Shown piece after piece: positions 9,936 through 22,656 of a DNA stretch of 64,000 nt (the stretch's first letter is position 1; every line of letters begins with the position of its first letter). The notes under the pieces were generated by a model that saw only the letters and a program-made list of their open reading frames with translations, did not search any database and was not told where the DNA came from. The DNA is taken from the NCBI GenBank assembly GCA_037501455.1, contig CM074860.1, positions 43,534,501 through 43,598,500 on the forward strand, written 5' to 3'. The translations under genes and the position numbers were made by a program. The stretch is from Lantana camara. Its lineage: Eukaryota > Streptophyta > Magnoliopsida > Lamiales > Verbenaceae.

Positions 9936-12424
9936 TGTTGGAAAACAGGAATCAGAAAGCAGCGGAAATTTAAAAATTTTCCAATAAAAGGATCTTGGAC
10001 TCGCAATCGTGTATCTAAATTCATAGAGATTAGAAACTTACTTTCTTAATTAACTTTCTTGAAGCGTTTCAAGCCACCCAAGAACGCTCTTCTCGCGGCT
10101 TGATCCCCTCTCCTTGGTAAAGCTCGAATCTTCAAACTTCTAACTTGAAGCTCTCTAGAGATAGTCCACCAACTTGACTACAATCTAACTAGTAAGGATG
10201 CTAGTTCTCTAGTTAGTGTTTAGGCTTAACCTAGGGTTTTTTTTATGTTAGAGAAAGGATGGTGTTCAACACATGAACCAAAAGAATTGCCAATTACTCT
10301 CTAAGGGGAGCTCGAGCTCCCCTATATATAAGAAAGGGGAGGGGCGGCCGATCCTAGTCCTTATGGACTAAGGATTTGGTCCCGCTCTCCTATTACTTGA
10401 TCATCAAGTAATTTGGACTTTGACTTTGAATTCAAATTCAAATAAACTTTCAAGAGAGCTAAAAATATCCAAACTATGTTTGGATAATTTTATACTTTAT
10501 TTATTAAATAAATAAATAACTTATTTATCTAATTAATTAATTCGTAATTAATCAACTAGATTATTTTTCTCCAAAATAAGACTCGCGGACAATAACTAGC
10601 TTCTTTATATACTCTTGTTTAATTGTGTGTTTCCTTTTAACTGCACATATATAAGAACTCCCCTAATCAATATGACTTATAGGACTCAACCATTTAGGTG
10701 AAGTGGTTCATGAGACGAGCCCTATATCACATAAGTCATGATTAGAAATCACTCCAAGCCGATGAGTCCAAAAGACAGTGGGAGTGTCAACCTGACTCAT
10801 TCGAGGCTCGCTCATGTGATCACGCCCTTAAGAAGGACCACCTTGTTTCATGGGGTGCAAAGTGTATAGTTGATAGGTGCGTGATACATGGGGGTGCTTA
10901 ATTATTCTGAGTAGGTACACTGAGGTGTCCCGTGTGAGAAGATTCCTAAATGGGAAAGGAAGTTTCTATATCTGGAAATAGAAACTTCCAGATTAGGAAA
11001 TATCTCACGAGTCATTGATGTGATTAAGTGATCCTTAAACTTTAGGTTCCATTGATACTTTATGAGCTAACTCAGTAGTCTTAGGTGTAAGCTTTAAAGG
11101 GTGTCGCCTTAGACAACTAATTCAAGGCTTATGCTGGGGCTGCACAAGTGGCACATGAAAGTATATGAGAATCAATAAAGGACCTACGCTTGCATTAGCA
11201 AGATGATGATCTCTTATTGTGTAAGTCATTCATATGACATCTAGGAGTCCTTGGCCAATGCAGTGGATCAAGACATCAAGAAAAGAGTTTCTTGGATTGA
11301 GATCAAATGGATTTGAAATGCACTTAACATTAAGATCAAGATTAATAGGGTTCTATTTATTCCCTTGTCCTAGATCTTGATTGAGAGATGGGACGTAGGA
11401 GGATTGTATCTCACATATGTCAATGACTTAAAGGTACTGTCGAATTGAGACATTCTTATTCAGCTAGGGATCAAACACCTGTCGCTAGACTGTGGTCGTT
11501 TGATCTGTGGACTAATTAATTAATTAGAGAATTAATTAATTAGGATCACTGCTAATTGAATTAAGAACCTAGAGGGTCACACACAACAACCCGGTCACGT
11601 GGGTTAAGGCTTGAATCGATTAAACGAGTTGATCGAACCATTAAGAGAATGGTTGGGCCCACACGTGTGGATCACACCTGTGGAACACGTGGATGACACG
11701 TGTCCTTGTGATACATGTAGTCACGTAAGTATGTGTATAAATATTAAATAATTAATGTGTTAATTATTTAATGGACTTTGATTTAATATTAAAGTTCTAA
11801 TTTTGAGAAATAAAGTCTAATAAATAATTAATTATGAATTAATTATATTATTAGTCTTCACCTTATTTATTGTAAAATAAATAAAGTAGAAATAATAATC
11901 TAAAAGAGTTAGATTAGAATCTTGCTTTCCAAGTTGATCAATAGGAAGACTTTTGGTCAAAGTAAGAGACTTAGTCTCCAAGCAAGAAATCCCTTTCCAA
12001 AGGAGTTTGGAATTCCATATCCAATAAGGAATAGGGTTCGAACCCTAACCCTATATAAGTGAGGGGTTCGAACCCCATGAGAGGATGATACACAATTTCT
12101 CCTTCTCCATAATTATACACTAAACCCTAGAGCCTAAACACCGAATATAGAACTAGCATCCTCCCTATTCGGATCGTGGTCGTGGTTGGTGGACTATTTC
12201 TCTAGAGGGCTACTATCGTGAAGTCTTGAAAGATTCGAAGGAGCTTTTGGGGATCAAGCCGCGTGAAGAGCGTTCTTGGGCGGCTAGAACGTGTCAAGAA
12301 AGCTTCTAATTAATTGAGTTTCTTGATATCTACGAATTTGGGACTAGGAATTGCAAGATTCGATCCTTGCTTAGTTGGGAAAAATTTTAAATTTTCGCTG
12401 CGTTTCCCTTGTGTTTTCCCAACA
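9936..12424. repeat. LTR-derived block with inverted LTR-3'-end-like arms
   Basis: The block starts TGTTGGAAAACA and ends TGTTTTCCCAACA. Beyond these tips, roughly the first 350 bases and the reverse complement of the last 350 match in stretches, for example CCCAAGAACGCTCTT followed by CGCGGCTTGATCCCC, and the TAGTCCACCAAC and GGATGCTAGTTCT phrases. The left end is a true LTR boundary (PBS next to it), and the right end abuts copia B1 with no PBS. It may be one 2.5-kb LTR or two related LTRs head to head. The middle is AT-rich non-coding DNA with short frames only. Confidence 0.55.
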
Positions 12425-13512
12425 TCCTTCCAATACGATGAGGCTACTGTGTACTCGTCCCTACATCATATTTTGTATCTGGTACATCATATGTATCTAA
12501 TACATTTTCAGTTACTATGGGTTCTTGGAATTCAGAATCTAACGTTGTTATTTCCTCTAACACAATTTTGCTTCTACCATTGTGGTCATTTATGAAATCA
12601 TCTTCGAGATATTTAGCATTGGTGCTCACAAAGACTTTGTGATCTCTCGGATCGTAAAATATACCACCTCTTGTTCCTTTAGGATAACCTATGAATAAGC
12701 AAACATCTGTTCTTGATTCCAACTTGTCAGGATCCTTCCTTAACACATGAGCTGGGGTTCCCCATATCCGAAGATAGGAGACACTGGGCTTTTGCCCTCG
12801 CCACAGTTCTATTGGTGTTTTAGGAACCGACTTCGATGGAACAAGGTTTAATATGTGTGTCGTCGTTTCGAGTGCAAAGCCCCAAAACGAAGTTGGTAGG
12901 GTAGCGTGACTCATCATAGATCTTACCATTTCCATTAGAGTTCTATTTCTCCTTTCTGCCACACTATTCTGCTGGGGTGTACCCGGTCCAAATAATTGAG
13001 ATCTAATCCCATTTGTAGTGAGAAATTCTAGAAACTCTGTAGAGAGATACTCACCACCACGATCTGATCGAAGTGCTTTGATACGTTTTCCAGTTTGATT
13101 TTCAACTTCAGCCTTGAATTCTTTGAACTTTTCCAAGGATTCACACTCATATCTCATCAAATAAACGTATCCATATCTGGAGTAATCATCCGTAAAAGTG
13201 ATGAAATACTCAAAACCTCCTCTTGCTTGAATACTCATAGGACCACACACATCCGTATGAATGAACTCAAGCCATTATGTGGCTCGTTTACCTTTAGTTT
13301 TAAAAGATCTCTTGGTCATTTTACCTTCCTATCAGGATTCACAGACTGTTAGTTCTGGTATGTCCAAGGGTCTCAACAATTCACCTGAAATTAGCCTTTG
13401 GATCCTATTTTAATTGATATGACCAAGGCGTAAATGCCACTTACAAGCCTCATGAGGAATAAGAGTTTTTCTCTTGGATAGTAAATCAAGCATAGTAGTG
13501 TTAAGTTCGCAA
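12425..13512 (-). pseudogene. Copia GAG-pre-integrase and integrase remnant (B1)
   Basis: Minus-strand reading from 13512 gives the GAG-pre-integrase zinc-binding region (KWHLRLGH), a short stretch with several stops near 13270-13420, then a clean integrase core. The core has D in TDVCGP just upstream of the open part, D in SDRGGEY and E in VAERRNRT. The frame ends by ordinary stop just before the junction with the LTR-derived block. In the related copy B2 the polyprotein continues, so the RT part has been removed here. The [11 protein letters not shown] motif is slightly altered from GTPQENGVAER in B2. Confidence 0.85.
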
Positions 13513-14739
13513 TTAGGGTTTTTTTCGGGGTATAACAAGAAAAGACCATCTTTTACCGTCCAGAGCAAATAAACCTTTTATTTTGCTTAATGGTGAAATT
13601 TTGTTCAAAACAAAACTGAAACCATTATTTATTAAACAACTCACAGAAATCAAATTTCTGCGAACACATGGTATGTACAGAGTGTCTTTTAGTATCAAAA
13701 CCCTATCACCAAAATACAAATTTATATTCCCTACTGCTAATACAAATATACTTGTATTATCCCCGAGCAGTAGCTGCAACTCGCCATCATCAAGTTTTCT
13801 AGTTAGCTTGAACCCCTGCAACGAATTGCAGATATGATTAGTTGAACCCGAGTCCACACACCAGGAATCTGGTGGACTTCCAACTAAACATAATTCTATC
13901 AAACAAGATATCGATATACCTTGTCCAAATGGCTTAGCAGGAAGACTTGCTAAGTATTTTGGATAATTTCTCTTCCAGTGCCCATTTTCACCGCAGTGGA
14001 AACATTTTCCTTTGCTAGGTTTACCCTTCTTCTTCTGAACCTTTTTCTTGGGATTGAGAACCTTTCCCTTTCCCTTTTTCCACTTGCTAGCTTTTGAGGC
14101 TGTGGAAGTTGACGTCTGAGCTAGGAGAACAATTCCCTTAGGTTTCATTACGCCTTCCGCCACTTTAAGTTCGTTCATCAATTCAGGCAGGGTAAAATCT
14201 AATTTATTCATAGAATAATTTTGCCTGAATGTGTCGAACGACTTTGACAGAGAGCATAAGATCATATCCTGTTTACTAAGATCATCAAATTTAGCACCAA
14301 GGCTTTCAATTTCATTCAGACAAGCCATCATGTTCATAACATGATCCTGAACAGGTGATCCCTCAGACATCTTAGTAACTAATAGCCTTCGCATCAATTC
14401 GAGCCTCTTAGCTCGATTCTGTCCTCCAAACATTTGATGGAGATGATCCATCATGTTCCTAGTAGTTGGCATCTTGTGCATTTGATGCTAAAGAACATTG
14501 GAGACAGATGCCACGATATAAGGCCTAGGTAAATCATTGGACTTGATCCAATTTGCATAAGTATCTCTCATATCCTAAGTGGCTGTAGTTTTCGGTACCC
14601 CCGGACAAGGTTCATTGAGCACGTGTTTCAGATTCTCTTGACCAAACACGATGTCAAGATTCATTTTCCAGTCAGCATAGTTAGACTCTTCAAGCCTATT
14701 TTCTTTTAGGATCGATTGAAGCGGGCTAGCGGTCGTCAT
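13513..14739 (-). pseudogene. Copia gag and protease remnant (B1)
   Basis: The gag start is taken as the ATG at 14739 (MTTASPLQ...), equivalent to the start in B2. Gag has the copia UBN2-type body, and stops interrupt it near 14575 and 14488. A basic K-rich stretch leads to a zinc knuckle CFHC....H, whose last cysteine is replaced by tyrosine (KRNY, cysteine in B2). The aspartic protease motif VDSGSTNHICNS follows. The knuckle would bind genomic RNA in particles and the protease would mature the polyprotein. The stops show that it is non-functional. Confidence 0.85.
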
Positions 14740-15843
14740 TGTTTTAAAACTGAAATATTTTAAAATAGTGCAAGTTATGATTCTGCATTTTACTTCTTTT
14801 GCGTCTAACCAATAAATGAAATCCACGTAAGCATTTTGGTTTACGCAATGGTGACTTATCTAACCGCAGTTGACTCCCCGGAAGCGAGGTCGAAAACCGC
14901 TTAGAAAAGCAAGAATTAATCTTAATTAACATGTCATCTAGGTAACTCTTACCAAACTATGTTAATCCACCACGTCAACCCTTGGCCTCTAAGTTAATGT
15001 AACATAGCTCCGAAGGGAGGTTAATACATTACTTAGTCAACCGTACACTATTACCTAGAAATTCGTACGAGTAGATCAGACACTCCACGGAGGCGTGGTC
15101 GAGCTGACTTTCCCCGTACTTCATTCTATCCGAAGAAGTCTAATCATGTATACCATGAATACATACCTGCCGAAGGGAGTAGTGCGTATCCATTATACTA
15201 TAGACAGGCAATGGAGGCCGTGAGAATCCAACTCTTTTCATCTCGCTCCCACTTGAGTTTTTAAAATTTGTGGATTATCTTTGATTATTAAATAATCACT
15301 TTTGTCGTCTTATCGATTGCAAGTAATTAATCAAATTAATTTGCTCCCACTAGGATTATTAAATAATCGTAATAATATTTTAAGGCTTTAATAACTCTTT
15401 ATTAATTTAGCCAAAAAATATTAATCCAATTATGCATCGGGTTTAATCTCTATTAAACGTTATTTATCTAATCATATTAAATAAATTATGCATAATTGAA
15501 ATAATATAATATCTTATATTATCATGCCACATTTAAAATTAAAGCTTGCTTGCAAATAATTATCATATAATAATCACGCTTTAAAATTTTAATGGCCTTA
15601 AGTAAATATGTTATAAATTATCACAGAATTTAAATCATATTTATTGATTCGGCAATAACCAGGAAGACAATTAAATTATTTCCCAGAAAATTACCATTCC
15701 ACGCAAATTCCCAGGAAAGACTGGAGGGGTCACAATGGTCCCACTTAAAAACCAGCCTCCTTAGACATAATTTACGTGCACAGTATCAGATTTAAAATTA
15801 TGCATCTACTGCTTTATCAATGCGAGTATATAATCAGATCCCC
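14740..15843 (-). other. 5' leader of copia B1
   Basis: AT-rich DNA between PBS and gag with no coding sign. It matches the leader of B2 on both sides of the foldback insertion (44231-44421 and 53959-54856), including repeated TTATTAAATAATC words, so it is a useful empty-site reference. Confidence 0.75.
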
Positions 15844-15855
15844 GCTCTGATACCA
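15844..15855 (-). other. Primer-binding site of copia B1
   Basis: Complement of TGGTATCAGAGC, separated by two bases from the LTR terminus at 15858. Confidence 0.8.
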
Positions 15856-15857
15856 GT

Positions 15858-16853
15858 TGTTGGTGTGGCGGGCCCAATACAGAGTGACGATATAGCGTAA
15901 TATTTCAAAAAATTTCGTCATAACCTCGTTAGCAAAATATTTCTAGAATATTTTAATAAGCAGCGGAACAAATCGGGTAGCATAACTCTAATATATACAG
16001 GTATCGATAACATAATTTTAAATCACATAGCATATAATCACAATATGCAAATAATAATTTTGGCTGCATAACGGTATTACCGTACTGCAAAATTGGCTCT
16101 CAACAGTACTTTTCCAGCACCTCGATATTTTCTCGTGAAACCGACAGAGCTTCCCCGAACTATCCCCGATTAAGAATTTGGAGTGTGGGCTCCGGTAGTA
16201 GTTTGCTAAATACTTGAGAAAATATTTTTCTAGAAAAAACCTTTTTCTAAAACTAGAAAATCCCTATTTTCTAATAATTAAGTGGATTATATATTAATTA
16301 TTTAACCACCTAATTAAGTTAATTAATTAATCGTTAGTTAAGGATTAATTATAAACAAGAGAGAGAGATTCTCAGACAGCTTTGAAACTGGAAAAGAGAA
16401 GCCAAATTCTGATGATTTTGGAAATGAATTGGATAACCTATTTATAGGCACCAATACAAGGACCCGTTTGCAATTTCCTCATTTTCAACGTGGCCGCCAA
16501 CTTCCTCCGGCCAATCCAATTGCACCGGAGTGTAGTGCACGCCAAGAAGAGCAAGGCGGCTCTGAGCATGTGCCCAGAGACCGCCGCACGCACTGCCTAT
16601 GTGGCGAATGTGTGCTTGGCGCGTGTGAACCTCACGAAGGCCCGAGTAGGTGCCAAGTGTCCGGTTAGGCCGGTCTGACTGGCTGTCCGACGGTTTAGAC
16701 CGGTTCACCCATGAATCGGTCGGCTCAGGCGGTCTGACTCGGTTGCCACGTTGCGAATCATCATTAGTCCATGTGTCCGGGTCGGTCAAGCCATGACCCG
16801 ACCCTATTCGACCTTGCCCATTGACCCGGTTCAGCGGAAATCAAATCTGGGCC
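15858..16853 (-). repeat. 5' LTR of copia B1, interrupted
   Basis: It starts TGTTGGTGTGGCGGGCCC next to the PBS and matches the LTR of B2 from 54871. Homology ends at CTGGGCC (16853), where a chromovirus-type LTR terminus begins. The equivalent B2 sequence runs on past this point, so the LTR is interrupted here. A frame at about 16429-16668 inside it has a counterpart in B2 and is taken as chance. Confidence 0.8.
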
Positions 16854-17639
16854 TATAACGCCCCAATTTTCAATTATACATTACATGATATTATATGATA
16901 CTATATTACTAATTGTTTCCATGAAATTATTGTTAACGTGAATGTGACGCCCCGTGTTCTCGAAGGGCGTCCTGACGACATTAACAAGTAAGTCTCTACA
17001 CTTGTGTGTGTTTAATTTAAGAGTTCTTGAATTATGTGATTTAATGTAAATTCAATTTAATATGTGTTCATTCGAATTATTCTAAGATTAATTGCCAATT
17101 TGATTAATTACACGCATATTTAACCCTAACTGTCTATTTTGATTTAATTCAAATTCATTCCATGAAATAATTTTCAAGTTGATTTTAAATCCATCATGCT
17201 ACTTAACTTGTTTAATTTCGGTTTATTTGAATTCCTTGAGATTAATTGTCAATTATGTGTTTACGAAGTGTCGTTAAATTGTACGAAAGGTTTCCAAAAT
17301 TAAATTGAGCTCAAATTGGTAAATCTCTATTTCATTTTAATTTATAAATTTATGCGGAGCTTGGATGTTTAGTCGTAACTTTACCAATTTTATTTACGAT
17401 TATTTGTACGCGATATTTCTCCTTGCTACGCGATAAGAATACCCGGTTGTATATAGCTTGTGCACAAGACACATTTCTCCCAATCCCTTTTCTCTCTCTC
17501 TCTCCTCTCCCACTCTCTCTCCCGCGGGTACTATGCGCGACTTAGGTTACGAGCCCATAACTCGGTCGTTTCTCGATGGAATTCAACAAACGAATAGTCC
17601 ATTTCGATTATCTTGGCGAGACTTACGCAAGAGTACCAA

Positions 17640-18540
17640 TTTCATGGCCTAACAACGAACGGTGGCGGAGTTATGGTTGGATTTCAGTAGCAGCGGCGGA
17701 GGTGCCAAACCGCCGCCAGTTCGCCGGCCTTTCGCGACGGTTTCCGGCCACCTCCTCGATGCACGCACCGAAGGCCCAGAAAGTATACATCCCGGTGCAT
17801 CAGTTGACGTTGGAGGCACGGCCATCCGGGCAGTGACGGTGCCGCACGCGCCGCCTGAAGCTCACGACGGCGGCGCCGGTTCCTGTAGCGGTGGTTTTCG
17901 ACGGGGGTTGATGGTTTCCAAGGTTTTTCGACCCCCTGAGTTCATTTCCGGCATCAGTTTCACCAGATCTTCACCGTAGGTGGTGGTTCCGGCGACGTGG
18001 GCGGCGGCAGAAACTTCGGCAGCTAACGGGGGCCTTTTCTGGCCATCTTTTGGCCTCGGGCTCTTCACGAAAGTTGTTCAGAACGACGAGAACTAGTGGC
18101 TTGTGATCAGGCGACTCCAGATTCTGTGGTTTGGCGGCGGATCGCGGAGGCAAAGTGGCGGTGCAACGACGGTACAAGCTCCGAGGATTTTTCCGGCGAG
18201 CTACCTTAGGGCTTTCAAAAAGCTCGTCTTGGGTAAGACAATGGCTTTTACGGATCGCATTTTGGTTCACCGGTTTGGAAGTAATTTGAGTTTGAGGATT
18301 TAGGGTTTTCGTGTTCGTAGATCTGAAATTGGAGGAGATTGACTTGGAATTCCCAGAAATTGATCGAGGATTCGGAACGGGCACGAAGACTTCATTCAGG
18401 ACTGATTTTTTCGGGATTTTTCCGGCGACCTTCGGCGGTGGCCCGGCAGCGGTCCGGCCAAATTCCGGCAGCTACAGTGGTGGCGTTCCGGCGGCGTCTG
18501 GTCAGAATGTTCGTCTCGTAGTGGTGAGTTCAACGCCACT
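17640..18540. repeat. GC/CpG-rich tract inside the D LTR
   Basis: This tract is rich in CGGCG and CCGGC words and contrasts with the AT-rich rest of the LTR. The matching tract in the 3' LTR is at about 27270-28140, with a 22-base deletion relative to this copy. No frame in it gives a recognisable protein. Confidence 0.7.
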
Positions 18541-19646
18541 TTCCGTTCGTTAATCGGACACTCGATCTATTTATTACGAATTATTTTACGTAATTGTGAT
18601 TATTTGAATTAATTGTTTTAAGTGCAAATAAATTGTTTATTGTTGGTTTGTTGATCGAGATGTATTCCAATCATATTCAAAAATATGTATTGAATGAATT
18701 GTGATATGCATGAATGTTTCGATTTACAATTTGAATCCCGATGTGATGAATTTATGCTATGTGTTTAGATATGAAGGGGTGTTAGTGTAATATTTAGAAA
18801 CTAATCTTTTATGTGACTAAATGAACTTGAATGATATTTTAGAAGAACGAACATGTTGTGATTTCTCTATATGGATTTGAGACGTTCTCAATGTTATTTT
18901 TGTTTTAAATTGTGTTTCAAATATAAAATTGAGATACATGAGAGATGCTTGAACAACTTGAGACTGGATGCATGATAGGACTTAGAATTGTAATATCTTG
19001 ACTTACTCTTACTACTCGGAAATGGTATATTATGAATTATGATAAATTGATAATTGTCATGCTTGTAAGTAATTAATTCCTAGTTGAATAATTGTATAAA
19101 CACCTTAAACGAACAATTATGCTTAGTAATCAACTAAGGGGATGTATGTGTAATAATTCTAAACTTTTATAAATAACTTAGGGGATGTAAGTGTAATATT
19201 TATGAAACTATGAATGTGACTTGTGCTTGTGTACCAAACTTGTTGTGAAGTCGTGAAGTATGATCTTAAGTGAATTAAATGCACTCTTTATTTGTATCAA
19301 GCATGCCATCTACGTACACCAACTCTATGTTTATATGATCAAGTTGCTCTTACTTATGCACTTTATAACTCGTCATGAACTTGATGCTTAATTCTAATAT
19401 TATAATTGAACCCTGAGACATTGGATGATTTAATATGCATTTTGTGAATACATTGACTTCCTAAATTGATCTTGCATCTTTGGATATGGAATTACGTGTC
19501 GGTTGCTTGTAAATATGACCTTGTTGGGCATTGATATGCCTTGAATGACCACGACACCTTATCCAAGCACAACATGAACACTTACGCATAACCACGATCA
19601 TGTTGAGCAACACCGTGCGTCTTGTTTGGTTCATATAGAGTCTAAG

Positions 19647-22600
19647 TGTGACATCCCGACCTTCAGACCGTACAGGTATGACGCATGTGCGCAATTTACT
19701 TTATTTAAATTTATATTCTTTATTCTTTTACTTCTCATTTTAAATATTTCTTATGGATTTGAATGAATTTTATATGATTATGAATGCTATTTGTTAAGAT
19801 TTAATTCGTTGATGCTTGAATTGAATCCGAAATTTTACGTTGTTTTAGTTTAACAGAGATTTACGTGTTATGAACTTGGATATATGCTCGTTATATGTTT
19901 TCGAATCTATTTGTTGAGCTTTTGAATTAATTGTTACGTTCGGAACCTAAAGGAGGTTAAAACGTTTTTAGCACACCTTGGGCTCCAATATGTGTAATTT
20001 GAGCTCGGGAATTCGGATTCGAATTCTGTCACTACCGTTGAACTCGTTTCGACGATTCGGGTTCGATGGACTAAGCCTTGTAACATTTTAAGCTCATTTG
20101 GTACTCCGAAATCAGCCCGGAAACTCACCTCACTCGCATACGACTACCTTTCACTTAATTGCACCTTAATCCCTCAATTTTTGGCATATTACCCTCAAGC
20201 TTGGGCCCACACTCCACTAACACCATATACTATCCTCCCTCTCTCTCTCAATGTCGGTATACACAAGGAAGAAAGGAAAAGGTGCAGCAACTTTGGAGTT
20301 CAAGCTTCAAACCCGTCACTATTCACTCCAAAGAGATATTGAGCTCTAATCTCCATTTTCTTCCAACTTCTTCAAGGGGTAAGCTATTATTTGATATGTA
20401 CATGAATAAATGGTCATTTTGAGCTATTAATTCCATGCTTTGGGCTATGTTTGAGGCATATATGGAACATGACATGAATATTGAGGGTTTGATGATCACT
20501 TTGGTTTCATGGAGTTATGCTTTGATTTGAACATATATATGTGATCTCTTATGTCCCTAACATGAATATATGGCCTTGCTTTTGAATATGGATGAGTGTG
20601 GTGCAAGTTGCCATTGATGGAATTCAAATTCTTCCATGAGAATTCTTGAGTTATATGATACTTCTTGAGCTTTTGTGATGAATGGGAGATTATATGTTGA
20701 TTATGAAGTGATTTGCTATGATTTACTTGAGTTTTGTGGCTTGAATTAGTTGTTGTTGTTGTTGCGTGCTTGCTCTGCTTCTTTGCCCTGTTTTTACTGC
20801 TGAAACACTGTTGCTGCTGTTATTTTTTTTTCGAAGACGAAGGGCCAACACGGCCGTGTCAGCTTTGTGCATGTTTTGGACACGGTCTTGTCAGCCTCTC
20901 GACCTGGGGCAGATTATTTTTCTAAAACAGGACACGGCCATGTCCATTTTGAACTAAAACTCAACACGGCCGTGTCAGCCTCTCGAATTAAGCTCCTGAA
21001 TTTATTTTAACCGGACACGGCCGTGTTCATTTTGAACTAAAACCCAACACGGCCGTGTTATTTAAAAATTTGGCGGCGGCAATTGCTCGTTTTATCACTT
21101 CGTTGTTTTTCTTTGTGTTTTCTTTCTTCGTTTATGATGTGTATGCAATGTTAGCTTGTTATATTACGCATTATGTGCCTTGTTTTGAACTTATGACCTT
21201 ATTTTCTATGAATTGTGTGAATAAGAATTGGTAGGATTTATTGGACACGTAATTTCACTTCAATTGCATTCAATCGCATTCATAAGCATTTCCGAGCGTC
21301 TAATTGGTACATATTTGAGTCTAAGTCTCGGGTCTTGCGTTCTTTTGTTTCAGAGCCTCTTCACGAAGTTAAAGAGCCTGAGGTTTAGGTGTTCGGTTGC
21401 TTCTTTTGTCCTATTTTCACTCCGCTTCCACTTCAAGGTGAGGGTTAGGATCTTTTCTTTTAGATAAGTGACCTATGGCCTTTATGTTATTGATTTCCTA
21501 TCCCGTATGTGGCTATATATGTATTATATAATTAAATACGAATGCTTATGATACGCTTATGATTTTATGAATCCCCTTTAAGAATTTGTGAAAACGGTAT
21601 AAGTATGAGTGTATATGAGCTTATGATTTTGAATCCCTTGTAAGTTTCCTTTATGATCCCGCGAGATGTGCCCTGAAAGATGGGATTATTGGTATGTTTC
21701 TTATGAATCCGGGCCCAGGGATGGTGGGTAAGGACCCCCGGTACGGCAATGGCCATCGGGTTAAGCCTGTGCACTTCCCATTTGAGGTGGTGACGTGCGA
21801 CTCTTGGAGGTTGAGAAGGAGCTATTACCTTGAGCCCTCGGTGGATAACCGGGGAAGGCATATCGTGGGTTAGCTACCCCGTATGTATATAGAATCCATA
21901 TGGGTGGAGAGGGTTTGATTCCCGATCACCAAGGCGTTGAGGAGTTATGAATTTATGAATTCTTATGTATTTATGATTTGCTTGAGGAGTTGAGGAGGTC
22001 CGTACTCGCCGGACGTTTTGTTTCCTTTTTGCTTTGGTGGTTGTGAAATGAGTTAGGATTTCCTCTATATTATATGTATGTTTCCAAAATGATTTGATAA
22101 GTAAAACCCTAGCTCGGTTCGTGATCGACCCCTTTTGTTATATGCTTTGATTTATACGTATTTTTGGTGTGGGTGTGCGTTAGCCCCCTCGCTCAGTCGA
22201 GTTTAGACTGACCCCTTTCTTTTAACACTTTAGCTACAGGTTTCTCGAGCTAGGCGGGGAAATGCGTCGGTCGTGTCGTACTTTATAGTTTAGGTCGAGT
22301 CGACATATTTACCTGTTGTATTTTGATTACTTTCATGAATTGTATTCGAATTCTAATTATGTCTTATGGAGATTTTATACTTTTGATGTATATACTTGAC
22401 CTATTTTTGGGTCGTCCGATCGTGGTATATGATGGATATGTTAGTATAGAGCTCCTTTGCGATCCTTATGTTGTTGCTTCTGCATTTATATCTATTGGTT
22501 TTGCACGCTCTGTTTGAGTTTTAGCCCCGCTTAGCCTAGTGTGTGAGTGTAGGTTCCCATTTGCTTAGACTTTGGCTCATGTATGGAAATCCATTTCATA

Positions 22601-22656
22601 TGTGGGTTCGGGTTTAAGTGCGGGGGATGTGGTGGCCCACCGTTTTGGGCTCTACA
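19647..22656 (+). repeat. Solo LTR E (3010 bp) nested in the D LTR
   Basis: It begins TGTGACATCCCGACC and ends GGGCTCTACA. The duplication reads ctaag on the left and ctaat on the right, and the uninterrupted 3' LTR of D carries ...TCTAAGTCTGGG... at the site. No PBS, interior or second LTR is present, so it is a solo LTR left by recombination. It has the ACACGGCCGTGT word cluster at 20848-21060 and a GTGCGGGGGATGTGG phrase near its end, shared with the D, G and J LTRs. Confidence 0.87.
20848..21060. repeat. ACACGGCCGTGT palindromic-word cluster in LTR E
   Basis: About six words. Perfect 12-base palindromes occur near 20848, 20964, 21015 and 21046, and decayed ones near 20880 and 20931. Spacers such as GTCAGCCTCTCGA and TTTTGAACTAAAAC repeat as well. 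Confidence 0.85.

Larger units (their letters stand above)
12425..16853 (-). mobile_element. Ty1/copia element B1, 5' half, decayed
   Basis: Read on the minus strand, the order is LTR (16853-15858), PBS, leader, gag, protease, GAG-pre-integrase, integrase. It is then cut at 12425 by the LTR-derived block, so RT, RNase H and the 3' LTR are absent. PR-IN-(RT) order defines copia. It is closely similar to B2 at 40190-56534. Gag carries two in-frame stops and the PR-IN linker more, so this copy cannot make a full polyprotein. Confidence 0.88.

Noticed and set aside
16429..16789. Overlapping frames in the copia LTRs (also 55443-55803) as conserved genes
   Set aside because: The two copies are LTR duplicates, so conservation reflects shared descent; the frames on both strands overlap and show no domain.
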